Shown here piece after piece: positions 1-6,175 of a stretch of DNA of 9,941 nt. Position numbers and translations under genes: made by a program. Source of the stretch: Trueperella sp. (lineage in GTDB: Bacteria; Actinomycetota; Actinomycetes; Actinomycetales; Actinomycetaceae). The stretch is from NCBI GenBank assembly GCA_012727825.1, contig JAAYGH010000083.1:1-9941 (forward strand), in the 5' to 3' direction. The notes under the pieces are model-generated. The model searched no databases and was not told the origin of the DNA. It was given only the letters and a program-made list of their open reading frames with translations. How positions within the stretch are numbered: the first letter of the stretch is position 1; every line of letters starts with the position of its first letter.

Positions 1-243
1 CACATACAGGCCGGTCGGTGCATAACTGCCCGGTCGCTCGTGCTTCTCGCCTGAAGGGTTGACCTCGGCCATCGCCTGTTCACCGAATTCGCGGCACAGT
101 TGGCGAAATGGTGGGTTCGTTACACCCGCCATGGGCGCGAGCATCACGGGCGTGCCAAGTGTGAGGCTGCCGATTTTCGCCGCCGTTGGCCCGGACTGCA
201 CGTGCGTCGTGCGATCGGGGGCCTGCGGAAATTGGGAACTCAC
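1..243 (-). CDS. dusB: tRNA-dihydrouridine synthase, DusB type (N-terminal 81 residues, cut by window edge)
   Basis: Flavoenzyme that reduces specific uridines to dihydrouridine in the D-loop of tRNA, using FMN and NADPH in the cytoplasm. Only the first 81 codons are visible; translating the minus strand from a GTG at 243 gives a protein whose residues 24-43 contain IGSLTLGTPVMLAPMAGVTN. This is the first beta strand and FMN-phosphate-side motif (APMAG-TN) typical of DusB. It continues with a PFRQLCREFG segment and ends at GLYV, where the family usually runs on into a C-E-M-x-x-S-R segment outside the window. A purine-rich GAGGG (254-258) lies 10 bases before the GTG. The GTG overlaps the TGA of the YibE/F gene (GTGA, 4 bases), so translation is probably coupled. 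The first ~23 residues are a non-conserved, probably unstructured extension. The family call is strong; the DusB subtype rests on the N-terminus only. Confidence 0.88.
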   Translation of the reverse strand, partial: MSSQFPQAPDRTTHVQSGPTAAKIGSLTLGTPVMLAPMAGVTNPPFRQLCREFGEQAMAEVNPSGEKHERPGSYAPTGLYV

Positions 244-1424
244 GTGGCTGTCACCCTCTTAGCGGGAGCCACTGGTGCAAGCCAAGAGGCAATAACGGTA
301 GTCATCGGAATGGCAAGCACGAGGCCGATTGAAGCCACGAGTGTCCTGACGATTTCTTCGGCAATCTGCCCAACCATCATGAGGTCAAGGAAACCACGAT
401 CCACGAGCGCGGCGCTCATGAGCAACGGCAGCGAGGTGCCAACGTAGGCAAAGGCGAGTGTGTACACCGTGGACGCAATATGGTCGCGACCGATCACCAT
501 GGCCTGACTAAAAATCCGGCGACGGCTCGCCTCCGGATTTGCCGAATGTAACTCCCACACGGTCGAGACCTGCGTGATCGTCACGTCATTGAGCGCACCG
601 AGGCCAGCGAGCACGATTCCGGTGAGCAGAATGTCGCTCATCTTCAGGTATCCAAGTTGCCCATAGAGTGCGATCGCGTCATCGGAGAGCGTCCCGGTCA
701 AGTTATTCGCCTCGACCGACCACACGGCAAGCACGCCGGTAATCACGAGACCTCCGAGCGTGCCGAGCACCGCCGTCGTCGTCCGGATAGAAATGCCGTG
801 CGCAAGATAAATCGAGGCGAACATCATCGCCGACGCGCCCACAATCACCACGAGGAGCGGTTCCTTACCCACCATGAGCGCTGGAAGCATGAAGATTCCG
901 ACGACGGCGAGCGAAGCTGCCAGGCCGAAAAGTGCGGCGAGGCCCTTCACGCGGGCGACAAGAAGGACAACGATAACGTAGAGCGCGAGCAGTGCGGCGA
1001 GCGGGACATCGCGGACAAAGTCCACAAAGATATAAGGAGTGCCCGTCTCGAAGGCTCCGGGGTTGAACATCGCTTCGATGCGGTCTCCCACATCGAGCCC
1101 GTTATCAACGATATCGAAGGGCACGTGTACGGGCACTTCTACCCCGTCGACGGACATCGTGACCTGAGTCTGGCCAAGCTCATCCGTGCCGGAAATTGAG
1201 GTGACTTCACCGACAGCCATCTCCACGCCCGTGTCAGTTAATTGCACCGATCCGACGGGGGTCTGCCCGCGTGGCCACAGTAACGCCAGCCCGATGAGAG
1301 TCGCGACGGCGATCGGCACCACGATTGCCGCCAAGATGATTTGAACCCTGCGCCTGTCTTTGGGAGCAAGGTTGAGCCGGCTCACATGTGCATGCGAGCC
1401 AGCCACAACCAGTTGCTCACTCAC
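240..1424 (-). CDS. YibE/F-family multi-pass membrane protein
   Basis: 394-residue membrane protein of the YibE/F-like family, common in Actinomycetota and Firmicutes; its molecular function is not established. Visible parts: a short polar cytoplasmic N-terminus; a first membrane helix at about residues 28-50; an external beta-rich domain at about 51-138 with repeated GEV/DVGD-type turns that looks OB-like; then a run of about seven hydrophobic segments. Those include the conserved core with a GLGALNDVTITQVSTVWEL stretch followed by SRRRIFSQAMVIGRDHIAS, the signature region of the family. The start is a GTG at 1424 that shares one base with the glyS TAG stop (TAGTG). No Shine-Dalgarno is visible, so translation probably depends on ribosomes terminating on glyS. 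It overlaps dusB downstream by 4 bases. Operon placement between two tRNA-related enzymes does not by itself reveal the role. Family assignment is firm, function unknown. Confidence 0.85.
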   Translation of the reverse strand: MSEQLVVAGSHAHVSRLNLAPKDRRRVQIILAAIVVPIAVATLIGLALLWPRGQTPVGSVQLTDTGVEMAVGEVTSISGTDELGQTQVTMSVDGVEVPVHVPFDIVDNGLDVGDRIEAMFNPGAFETGTPYIFVDFVRDVPLAALLALYVIVVLLVARVKGLAALFGLAASLAVVGIFMLPALMVGKEPLLVVIVGASAMMFASIYLAHGISIRTTTAVLGTLGGLVITGVLAVWSVEANNLTGTLSDDAIALYGQLGYLKMSDILLTGIVLAGLGALNDVTITQVSTVWELHSANPEASRRRIFSQAMVIGRDHIASTVYTLAFAYVGTSLPLLMSAALVDRGFLDLMMVGQIAEEIVRTLVASIGLVLAIPMTTVIASWLAPVAPAKRVTAT

Positions 1425-2818
1425 TAGCAGCCCAACAGCTTGTCGGCGAGGTAGCTCCTCACCTCAGCAACCGGAATGCGCACCTGCTCCATCGTGTCGC
1501 GGTCCCGAATTGTGACAGCGTTGTCGTCGAGCGAATCGAAATCCACCGTGAGGCAGTACGGCGTGCCGATCTCGTCCTGGCGGCGGTAGCGACGGCCGAC
1601 CGCACCGGCGTCGTCGAACTCGATGTTCCAGTACTGACGCAGCTCGGCGGCAATCTCCTTCGCAAGTGGGGAGAGTTTCTCCGAACGCGACAGCGGTAGG
1701 ATCGCGATCTTGATCGGCGCCAGGCGGGGGTCAAGCTTGAGAAGGACGCGCTTATCGACGCCACCCTTGGTGTTCGGCGCTTCGTCCTCTGCATATGCCT
1801 CAACGAGAAACGCCATGAGCGAGCGGGTCAGACCTGCCGACGGCTCGATGACGTAGGGGATATAACGTTCGCCGGTCTGCTGGTCGAAATACTCGAGCTT
1901 TTTGCCGGACGCCTCTGAGTGGCTCGTCAGATCGAAGTCCGTACGATTTGCGACGCCTTCAAGCTCACCCCACTCGTTGTTCTGGAACCCGAAACGGTAT
2001 TCGATGTCCACGGTGCGCTTGGCATAGTGGGACAGCTTCTCCTTCGGATGCTCATACAGGCGCAGGTTATCCAGATTGATGCCGAGATCCGTGTACCACG
2101 ATAGGCGCTCGTCGATCCACGTCTGGTGCCATTCCTCATCCGAACCCGGCGGCACGAAGTACTGAATCTCCATCTGCTCGAATTCGCGGGTACGGAAAAT
2201 GAAGTTGCCGGGCGTGATCTCGTTCCGGAAGGATTTGCCCGTCTGGCCAATACCGAACGGTGGCTTCATCCGTGCCGAGGTCATGACGTTGGCGAAGTTA
2301 ACGAAGATGCCTTGCGCGGTTTCGGGGCGCAGGTAGTGAAGTCCGGCTTCGTCGTCAACCGGACCAAGGAAGGTCTTGAGCAGACCCGAAAAGGCGCGCG
2401 GCTCAGTCCACTGACCGCGGGTTCCACAGTTCGGGCACGGGACCTGATCCATCGAGACGTCATCTTCCGACACGTCATTCTTATTTGCGAAAATTTCTTT
2501 CAATTCATCTTCGCGCAGGCGCTTGTGACAGCTCAGGCATTCGACGAGTGGATCGGAGAACGTCTCAACATGGCCCGACACTTCCCACACCTTGCGCGGA
2601 AGAATGATCGAGGAATCAAGGCCGACGATGTCCTCGCGACCTTGGACGTTTCTCTTCCACCACTGGCGCTTGATATTTTCTTTCAGTTCAACGCCCAGTG
2701 GTCCGTAATCCCATGCGGAACGGGAACCACCATAGATTTCGCCCGACTGGTAGACGAAGCCGCGACGCTTGGCGAGGTTAATAACTTGATCGAGACGAGA
2801 AGGTGCCATTTTGGCCAC
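1424..2818 (-). CDS. glyS: Glycine--tRNA ligase (class II, alpha2/eukaryote-archaeal-like type)
   Basis: Cytoplasmic enzyme that charges tRNA-Gly with glycine. The 464-residue length matches actinobacterial GlyRS. Seen in order: N-terminal [14 protein letters not shown] (residues 36-49, motif 1 region); a Cys4 zinc site, CLSC at 94-97 and CPNC at 128-131; motif 2 around [19 protein letters not shown] (198-216); motif 3 with [18 protein letters not shown]; and a C-terminal anticodon-binding domain starting near [14 protein letters not shown] chose the GTG at 2818 because an AAAGGAG Shine-Dalgarno (2826-2832) sits 7 bases upstream. An ATG 9 bases further in (2809) is a poorer fit. An in-frame ATG at 2887 would add 23 Ala/Ser-rich residues and bury the ribosome site inside the gene. 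It heads the glyS-yibE/F-dusB operon and is divergent from the zinc operon. All core motifs appear intact. Confidence 0.97.
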   Translation of the reverse strand: MAKMAPSRLDQVINLAKRRGFVYQSGEIYGGSRSAWDYGPLGVELKENIKRQWWKRNVQGREDIVGLDSSIILPRKVWEVSGHVETFSDPLVECLSCHKRLREDELKEIFANKNDVSEDDVSMDQVPCPNCGTRGQWTEPRAFSGLLKTFLGPVDDEAGLHYLRPETAQGIFVNFANVMTSARMKPPFGIGQTGKSFRNEITPGNFIFRTREFEQMEIQYFVPPGSDEEWHQTWIDERLSWYTDLGINLDNLRLYEHPKEKLSHYAKRTVDIEYRFGFQNNEWGELEGVANRTDFDLTSHSEASGKKLEYFDQQTGERYIPYVIEPSAGLTRSLMAFLVEAYAEDEAPNTKGGVDKRVLLKLDPRLAPIKIAILPLSRSEKLSPLAKEIAAELRQYWNIEFDDAGAVGRRYRRQDEIGTPYCLTVDFDSLDDNAVTIRDRDTMEQVRIPVAEVRSYLADKLLGC

Positions 2819-2825
2819 TGTTTCG

Positions 2826-2832
2826 CTCCTTT
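2826..2832 (-). promoter_or_regulatory. glyS ribosome binding site (AAAGGAG)
   Basis: On the minus strand AAAGGAG lies 7 bases before the GTG at 2818. It is the clearest Shine-Dalgarno on this strand and decides the glyS start against the longer in-frame ATG at 2887, which would place this site within the coding sequence. Confidence 0.8.
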
Positions 2833-2849
2833 CATAGCCACAGCTGGTT

Positions 2850-2872
2850 GCTGCGGACGACGTTGCCGCAGC
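2850..2872 (-). other. Stem-loop in the glyS mRNA leader
   Basis: A perfect 7-bp GC-rich stem (2850-2856 GCTGCGG against 2866-2872 CCGCAGC, 9-base loop) lies about 18 bases upstream of the glyS Shine-Dalgarno. Flanking AGCC/GGCT and AGCT repeats (2837-2846 and 2870-2877) could form a competing pairing that uses part of the same stem. A second small hairpin, CACCGG/CCGGTG with a 4-base loop, is at 2889-2904. No run of U follows on either strand, so neither looks like an intrinsic terminator. Role unknown; it could be simple leader structure. Confidence 0.4.
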
Positions 2873-2921
2873 TGGCTGCTCCGGCATTCACCGGAAACCC
2901 GGTGGCCATATGTGCACAACT

Positions 2922-2927
2922 ATTCTA
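2922..2927 (-). promoter_or_regulatory. Probable -10 element of the glyS promoter
   Basis: The minus strand reads TAGAAT here, a 5-of-6 match to TATAAT. It would start transcription near 2915 and leave a leader of roughly 97 bases before the GTG at 2818. The -35 region 17-18 bases upstream (about 2945-2951) has no good TTGACA match, which is common in high-GC actinobacteria. The site lies some 65 bp from the nearest Zur-like box, so direct occlusion by Zur seems unlikely. Confidence 0.45.
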
Positions 2928-2990
2928 GGCGGGATCGCGCACGGCATCGCCGTGGACCGTTGTGGAACAGGCCACCGACGATATTGCTTA

Positions 2991-3019
2991 TTGACAATCA
3001 CTCTCAACTAGATGAGAAT
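2991..3019 (+). promoter_or_regulatory. Promoter of the znuACB-zur operon
   Basis: A perfect -35 TTGACA (2991-2996) is followed after 17 bases by GAGAAT (3014-3019), a 4-of-6 match to TATAAT. Transcription would be expected to start about 6-9 bases on, at 3025-3028, that is on or next to the ATG at 3027. Both hexamers are largely covered by the Zur-like boxes, as expected of a promoter repressed by occlusion. The -35 is convincing; the -10 is inferred from spacing. Confidence 0.6.
2992..3006 (+). promoter_or_regulatory. Zur box 1 (upstream, over the -35)
   Basis: TGACAATCACTCTCA matches the actinobacterial Zur-type 7-1-7 palindrome TGAAAATGATTTTCA at 11 of 15 positions. Its two arms agree at 5 of 7 positions. 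It begins inside the -35 hexamer and fills much of the spacer. Its centre (2999) is 21 bp from that of box 2, about two turns of B-DNA, so two dimers would sit on the same face. Confidence 0.65.
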
Positions 3020-3027
3020 GATTCCCA
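3013..3027 (+). promoter_or_regulatory. Zur box 2 (downstream, over the -10 and start)
   Basis: TGAGAATGATTCCCA matches TGAAAATGATTTTCA at 12 of 15 positions, with arms agreeing at 6 of 7 positions and an intact central AATGATT. It covers the inferred -10 and ends on the first base of the znuA ATG. With the zur gene encoded at the end of the same operon, this is most likely the operator through which zinc-loaded Zur represses uptake. Confidence 0.72.
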
Positions 3028-3989
3028 TGAACAAAAAACGGCTTTCTGCTTTGCTCTTCGCAAGTGCGCTTGCTTTGAGCGCCTGCACATCTGAGACGGA
3101 CACCACATCTAACGACTCTCCCGCCTTAGACGGCGGCGATTTCCATGCCACGACCTCGTTCTACCCACTCACCTTCCTCGTTGAGGAAATCGGTGGCGAC
3201 AACGTCACGATCACCGACCTCACCCCTCCCGGAGCCGATGCCCACGGGGTTGAACTCTCACCACGCGAAGTTGCAGATCTAGAGAACTCCGATCTGGTTG
3301 TATACATCGAGCGACTCTCCCCCGCTGTTGATAGCGCGATCGAGGCATCCGGTAAGGACGCCGTCAACATCGGCCAGTACGTTAACCTCCTTCCCTACGA
3401 CGAGCTCGGAGCGGATCCCCACGCCCACGACGACCACGACGACGCGCACGACGACCATGACCATGACCACGGAACCTACGATCCCCATTTTTGGACAGAT
3501 CCGGGCCGCATGATCCTCGCTGCCGACCAGATCGCAGCCGAGCTGATCGAACTCGATCCAGACAATGAAGCGACATACACGGCCAATCTCGACCAGGTGA
3601 CGGAACGTCTCCAGGGCGTGGTCGATGGTTACGAGTCAATTGACACACTCCAGTGCCGCACGGATGCCTTCCTCGTTTCGCACAAGGCCTTCGCTTACAT
3701 GGCACTCGAATACGATCTGGTCGAGCTGGGAATTGCCGGTTTCGATCCAGAAATTGAGCCGTCTCCTGCTCGAGTTCGCGAGATCACTGAACTGGCGATC
3801 GAGTATGATCTCGATTCCGTCTTCGCTACCTCTGACGCAGAGATGAGGACCGCCGCCGCAATCGGTGATGAAGCCGACCTCGAGACGTTAGTTCTTGACC
3901 CCGCCTCCACCCAGCGCGCGGCTGAACTAGACTATGTTGACGTCATGGAAGAGAATTTGGTGCTCCTTCGCCAATCGATGGGCTGTTAA
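3027..3989 (+). CDS. znuA: Zinc ABC transporter substrate-binding lipoprotein
   Basis: Cluster A-I (ZnuA/TroA-type) metal receptor anchored outside the membrane that hands Zn2+ to the ZnuB permease. From the ATG at 3027 the 320-residue product starts with a lipoprotein signal (KKR, hydrophobic core, lipobox LSAC with the lipidated Cys at 20). The likely metal ligands are His73 (DAHGVELSP), His154 (DPHFWTDP) and His219 (VSHKAFAY). Between the first two is a His/Asp-rich loop, residues 131-148, with seven His, a hallmark of zinc rather than manganese receptors. Cys210 and the C-terminal Cys320 could form a disulfide like that known in ZnuA proteins. ATGs at 3012 and 3018 are in frame too. I prefer 3027 because it gives a compact signal peptide and coincides with the predicted transcription start; no Shine-Dalgarno precedes any of them. 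First gene of the zinc operon, probably repressed by Zur. Confidence 0.93.
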   Translation: MNKKRLSALLFASALALSACTSETDTTSNDSPALDGGDFHATTSFYPLTFLVEEIGGDNVTITDLTPPGADAHGVELSPREVADLENSDLVVYIERLSPAVDSAIEASGKDAVNIGQYVNLLPYDELGADPHAHDDHDDAHDDHDHDHGTYDPHFWTDPGRMILAADQIAAELIELDPDNEATYTANLDQVTERLQGVVDGYESIDTLQCRTDAFLVSHKAFAYMALEYDLVELGIAGFDPEIEPSPARVREITELAIEYDLDSVFATSDAEMRTAAAIGDEADLETLVLDPASTQRAAELDYVDVMEENLVLLRQSMGC

Positions 3990-3995
3990 AACACT

Positions 3996-4778
3996 TTGAA
4001 CACTGCAATCACCGCCAATGGCGTCCACGTCCAACTGGGCTCTGCTCATATTCTGCTTGGGATTGACTTTGAACTCGCAGCTGGTCGCACCCTAGCCATC
4101 GTTGGATCAAATGGCTCCGGCAAGTCCACCCTTGTACGCGCACTTGTCGGAGCCATCCCGATCAGCGCGGGACACATCGAGATATTTGGCGAAAACCTCG
4201 CCTCGCGTCGCAAGGTCGACTGGTCCCGCATCGGTTACGCCCCTCAACGAGTCACCGCCACCTCCGGGGTGCCCGCAACTGCCCTCGAGGCTGTCATGGG
4301 CGGCCTTGTTTACGGAAATAAACTGCGCCCCTCTCGCGGAGGCAAAGACAAGGCTCTAGCGGCTCTCGATAAGGTTGGCCTCGCACACCGTTCAGACGAA
4401 TCAGTGCAAACGTTTTCAGGAGGGCAGCAGCAACGAATTTTAACGGCGCGCGCCCTCGTGCGAGATCCAGATTTGATCTTTCTTGACGAACCCTTCGCCG
4501 GTGTGGACACGCATTCGCGGCAGGCGATCGTCGATATCCTGTACGAGCAACACGAGCTGGGTAAGACAATCGTGCTCGTCCTCCACGAAATCCATGAGTA
4601 CCTTGGGTTGGTCGATGAAGCGCTAATTCTCGACGCCGGCCGGGTACGCGAACACACGACCGATGTGTCTGACCTTCGCGGCTCCGGCCATCACGCCCAT
4701 CCGGATCATGATCACCAGCACGAGCACGCTGATGAACCCCCGCACTTTCGCTCCCCGCACCTGGAGGGACCACTATGA
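3996..4778 (+). CDS. znuC: Zinc ABC transporter ATP-binding protein with His-rich C-terminal tail
   Basis: Cytoplasmic ATPase that powers zinc import through ZnuB. The 260-residue sequence has Walker A GSNGSGKST (37-45), Q-loop Gln84, ABC signature SGGQQQR (141-147), Walker B LIFLDE (160-165) and switch His197. Residues 231-260 form a tail with nine His (HHAHPDHDHQHEH and more), a plausible cytosolic zinc-binding or sensing segment. The start is a TTG at 3996 with no Shine-Dalgarno. It lies 6 bases after the znuA stop and in the same reading frame (TAA, AAC, ACT, TTG), and no better start precedes the conserved region, so translation probably depends on re-initiation after znuA. Its TGA overlaps the znuB ATG. 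All catalytic motifs are intact. Confidence 0.93.
   Translation: MNTAITANGVHVQLGSAHILLGIDFELAAGRTLAIVGSNGSGKSTLVRALVGAIPISAGHIEIFGENLASRRKVDWSRIGYAPQRVTATSGVPATALEAVMGGLVYGNKLRPSRGGKDKALAALDKVGLAHRSDESVQTFSGGQQQRILTARALVRDPDLIFLDEPFAGVDTHSRQAIVDILYEQHELGKTIVLVLHEIHEYLGLVDEALILDAGRVREHTTDVSDLRGSGHHAHPDHDHQHEHADEPPHFRSPHLEGPL
4763..4768 (+). promoter_or_regulatory. znuB ribosome binding site (GGAGGG)
   Basis: GGAGGG lies 6 bases before the znuB ATG at 4775, inside the end of znuC. It is the only strong Shine-Dalgarno in the zinc operon; the other three genes lack one. This suggests that the permease can initiate independently of the upstream gene. Confidence 0.7.
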
Positions 4779-5746
4779 TCATCGCCGAGATGCTTCAGTC
4801 CACGCTCATGCAACGGGCGCTTATTGTCGCGTTTCTCGTGGGTCTGTCTGCACCCGTCGTCGGCACCTACCTCGTCCAGCGTCGGTTAACCTTGCTGGGC
4901 GACGGTATCGGACACGTTGCCCTCACAGGCGTCGCACTCGGATGGCTCGCTGCGTCCGCAGCCGGTGTCGCGGACCGCGATGCGTGGGCGGTGCCCGGAG
5001 CTATTGTCGTATCCGTCCTCGGTGCACTGCTCATTGAGTGGATGCGCACCCACGGGCACGCATCCGGCGATGTTGCACTTGCCATGTTGTTCTACGGCGG
5101 AATCGCCGGTGGCGTACTCCTCATCGGCATCGCGGGTGGAACAACGTCGAACTTGAACGCCTATCTATTTGGATCGATCTCGACGGTGACGCGAACCGAC
5201 ACGCTACTCACTGTCATCCTCGCAATATTTATTTTGTCGGTCGGACTCGGGCTTCGACCCTCGCTCTTCGCGTTGTCCTATGACGAAGAATTCGCCCGTG
5301 CATCAGGATTGCCCACTCAGCTTCTCTCGGTCCTCATTTCAGTGACCGCAGCACTGACCGTCGCCGTCGCCATGCGAATCGTCGGAGCACTTCTCGTGTC
5401 GGCCCTCATGATCGTCCCCGTCGCGATCGCGCAAACAGTCACCACATCGTTCAAGACGACGATGCGCGCGGCGATGGTCATCGGCGTCATCACCGCGCTC
5501 ACGGGTCTAACCATCACGTACGTTCAGCCATGGTCACCTGGCGCCACGATCGTGGTTCTCATGGTCACGATCTACGGTCTCGTCGCATTGTTCAGGCCAG
5601 TCGTCCTCAAGCTCGTACGCCGAGACGATCACTACCACCCGCACCCAGAACAGGAGCCCGAACTCGCGCTCCCACCAGTTGCGGCAATGGAAAACACTGA
5701 GAGCGTGCCGAAGTCCACCACCCGAAACGAGTGTGAACTCCAATGA
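4775..5746 (+). CDS. znuB: Zinc ABC transporter permease (ABC-3 family)
   Basis: Inner-membrane channel subunit pairing with ZnuC and ZnuA. The 323-residue protein has about eight or nine hydrophobic segments. Its N-terminal APVVGTYLVQRRLTLLGDGI stretch followed by GHVALTGVALGW is the conserved ABC-3 permease signature. A central FALSYDEEFARASG segment is the cytoplasmic loop expected to contact the ATPase, and the following MRIVGALLVSALMIVPVAIA helix is highly conserved. The soluble C-terminus, from about residue 282, contains a small His cluster (HYHPHP) and an acidic, Pro-rich tail of no known role. ATG at 4775 overlaps the znuC stop (ATGA) and is preceded by a good GGAGGG. The end overlaps zur by 4 bases. 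Zinc specificity is inferred from the His-rich partner proteins and Zur rather than from this subunit. Confidence 0.92.
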   Translation: MIIAEMLQSTLMQRALIVAFLVGLSAPVVGTYLVQRRLTLLGDGIGHVALTGVALGWLAASAAGVADRDAWAVPGAIVVSVLGALLIEWMRTHGHASGDVALAMLFYGGIAGGVLLIGIAGGTTSNLNAYLFGSISTVTRTDTLLTVILAIFILSVGLGLRPSLFALSYDEEFARASGLPTQLLSVLISVTAALTVAVAMRIVGALLVSALMIVPVAIAQTVTTSFKTTMRAAMVIGVITALTGLTITYVQPWSPGATIVVLMVTIYGLVALFRPVVLKLVRRDDHYHPHPEQEPELALPPVAAMENTESVPKSTTRNECELQ

Positions 5747-6126
5747 GGATGACTCGACAGCGCAGCGCGATTAACGAACTACTTCGAGAAACCAATGAGT
5801 TCCTGTCCGCTCAGCAAATCCATGACCTGCTCGCGGAGCGTGGTGAGCGCGTGGGATTGGCCACGGTCTATCGCAATCTGCAAGCTATGACGGATCAGGG
5901 TTGGGTCGATGTCGTGCGCCAGGAAAACTCCGATGTCCAGTTGTTTCGCTATTGCGAACACGATGGCCATCACCACCATCTTCTATGCAGATCCTGCGGA
6001 AAAACCGTCGAAATTACCGTCGATGATTTAGAAGAGATAGCACAGGCTGTCGCTAAGAGACACTCCTTCACCCAAGTGTCACACGACCTTGAAGTCTATG
6101 GACTATGCGAGAACTGCTCGAAATAG
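5743..6126 (+). CDS. zur: Fur-family zinc uptake repressor
   Basis: 127-residue Fur-superfamily DNA-binding repressor, probably Zur: with zinc bound it dimerises on Zur boxes and blocks transcription of uptake genes. Visible features: winged helix at residues 1-70 with the recognition-helix region GLATVYRNLQAM (38-49); a hinge leading to HDGHHHHLLC (73-82) that supplies His metal ligands; and a structural Cys4 zinc site, CRSC (82-85) and CENC (122-125). The first ATG (5743) overlaps the znuB stop (ATGA). An ATG two codons later (5749) is equally possible, and there is no clear Shine-Dalgarno, so coupling to znuB is likely. Being last in the operon it presumably represses, it should be autoregulated. 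Zur rather than Fur or PerR is inferred from the neighbouring transporter and the two operator boxes; the sequence alone shows only the superfamily with confidence. Confidence 0.9.
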   Translation: MRMTRQRSAINELLRETNEFLSAQQIHDLLAERGERVGLATVYRNLQAMTDQGWVDVVRQENSDVQLFRYCEHDGHHHHLLCRSCGKTVEITVDDLEEIAQAVAKRHSFTQVSHDLEVYGLCENCSK

Positions 6127-6163
6127 GCCATCTCGCCGCTAGCGTACAGCTGGGGGTGTCGCG

Positions 6164-6169
6164 TACAGT
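6164..6169 (+). promoter_or_regulatory. Probable -10 of a leaderless promoter for the DedA-like gene
   Basis: TACAGT (6164-6169, TAnnnT) is followed by exactly 6 bases and then the GTG start at 6176, the arrangement typical of leaderless actinobacterial genes. There is no Shine-Dalgarno. GCGTACAG occurs twice here (6142-6149 and 6161-6168), as does TGTCGC (6157-6162 and 6169-6174), so part of the promoter looks duplicated. No good -35 is visible. Readthrough from the zinc operon also remains possible, since no terminator follows zur. Confidence 0.5.
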
Positions 6170-6175
6170 GTCGCT

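Noticed and set aside
657..1199. 180-codon plus-strand open frame opposite the YibE/F gene
   Set aside because: Composition is Arg/His/Glu-heavy low complexity typical of the reverse of a GC-rich membrane-protein gene; no ribosome site or domain.
2819..2887. In-frame N-terminal extension of glyS (23 residues from an ATG at 2887)
   Set aside because: It is Ala/Ser-rich without family similarity, has no ribosome site of its own, and contains the strong AAAGGAG that serves the GTG at 2818; the shorter form matches the usual GlyRS length.
2889..2904. Hairpin CACCGG/CCGGTG as an intrinsic terminator
   Set aside because: Stem is only 6 bp and no T run follows on either strand; it falls in a leader region between divergent promoters, where no terminator is needed.
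2819..2930. T-box or glycine riboswitch in the glyS leader
   Set aside because: The leader is too short, and I found no T-box sequence, specifier loop, antiterminator or U-tract terminator.
3012..3026. Upstream ATGs (3012 and 3018) as the znuA start
   Set aside because: Possible but less likely: neither has a ribosome site, both fall inside the Zur box/-10 region, and the signal peptide is complete from 3027.
2126..3094. Long plus-strand open frame (322 codons) opposite glyS
   Set aside because: It lies antisense to a certain gene, runs through the promoter region into znuA in another frame and shows no recognisable domain; a codon-bias shadow.
3414..3471. Tandem GAC/CAC-rich tract as a DNA repeat or CRISPR-like array
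   Set aside because: It is the codon repetition encoding the His/Asp-rich loop of ZnuA, with irregular units and no spacers.
4294..4782. 162-codon minus-strand open frame opposite znuC
   Set aside because: No recognisable domain, fully within znuC with all ABC motifs intact in the plus frame; a shadow.
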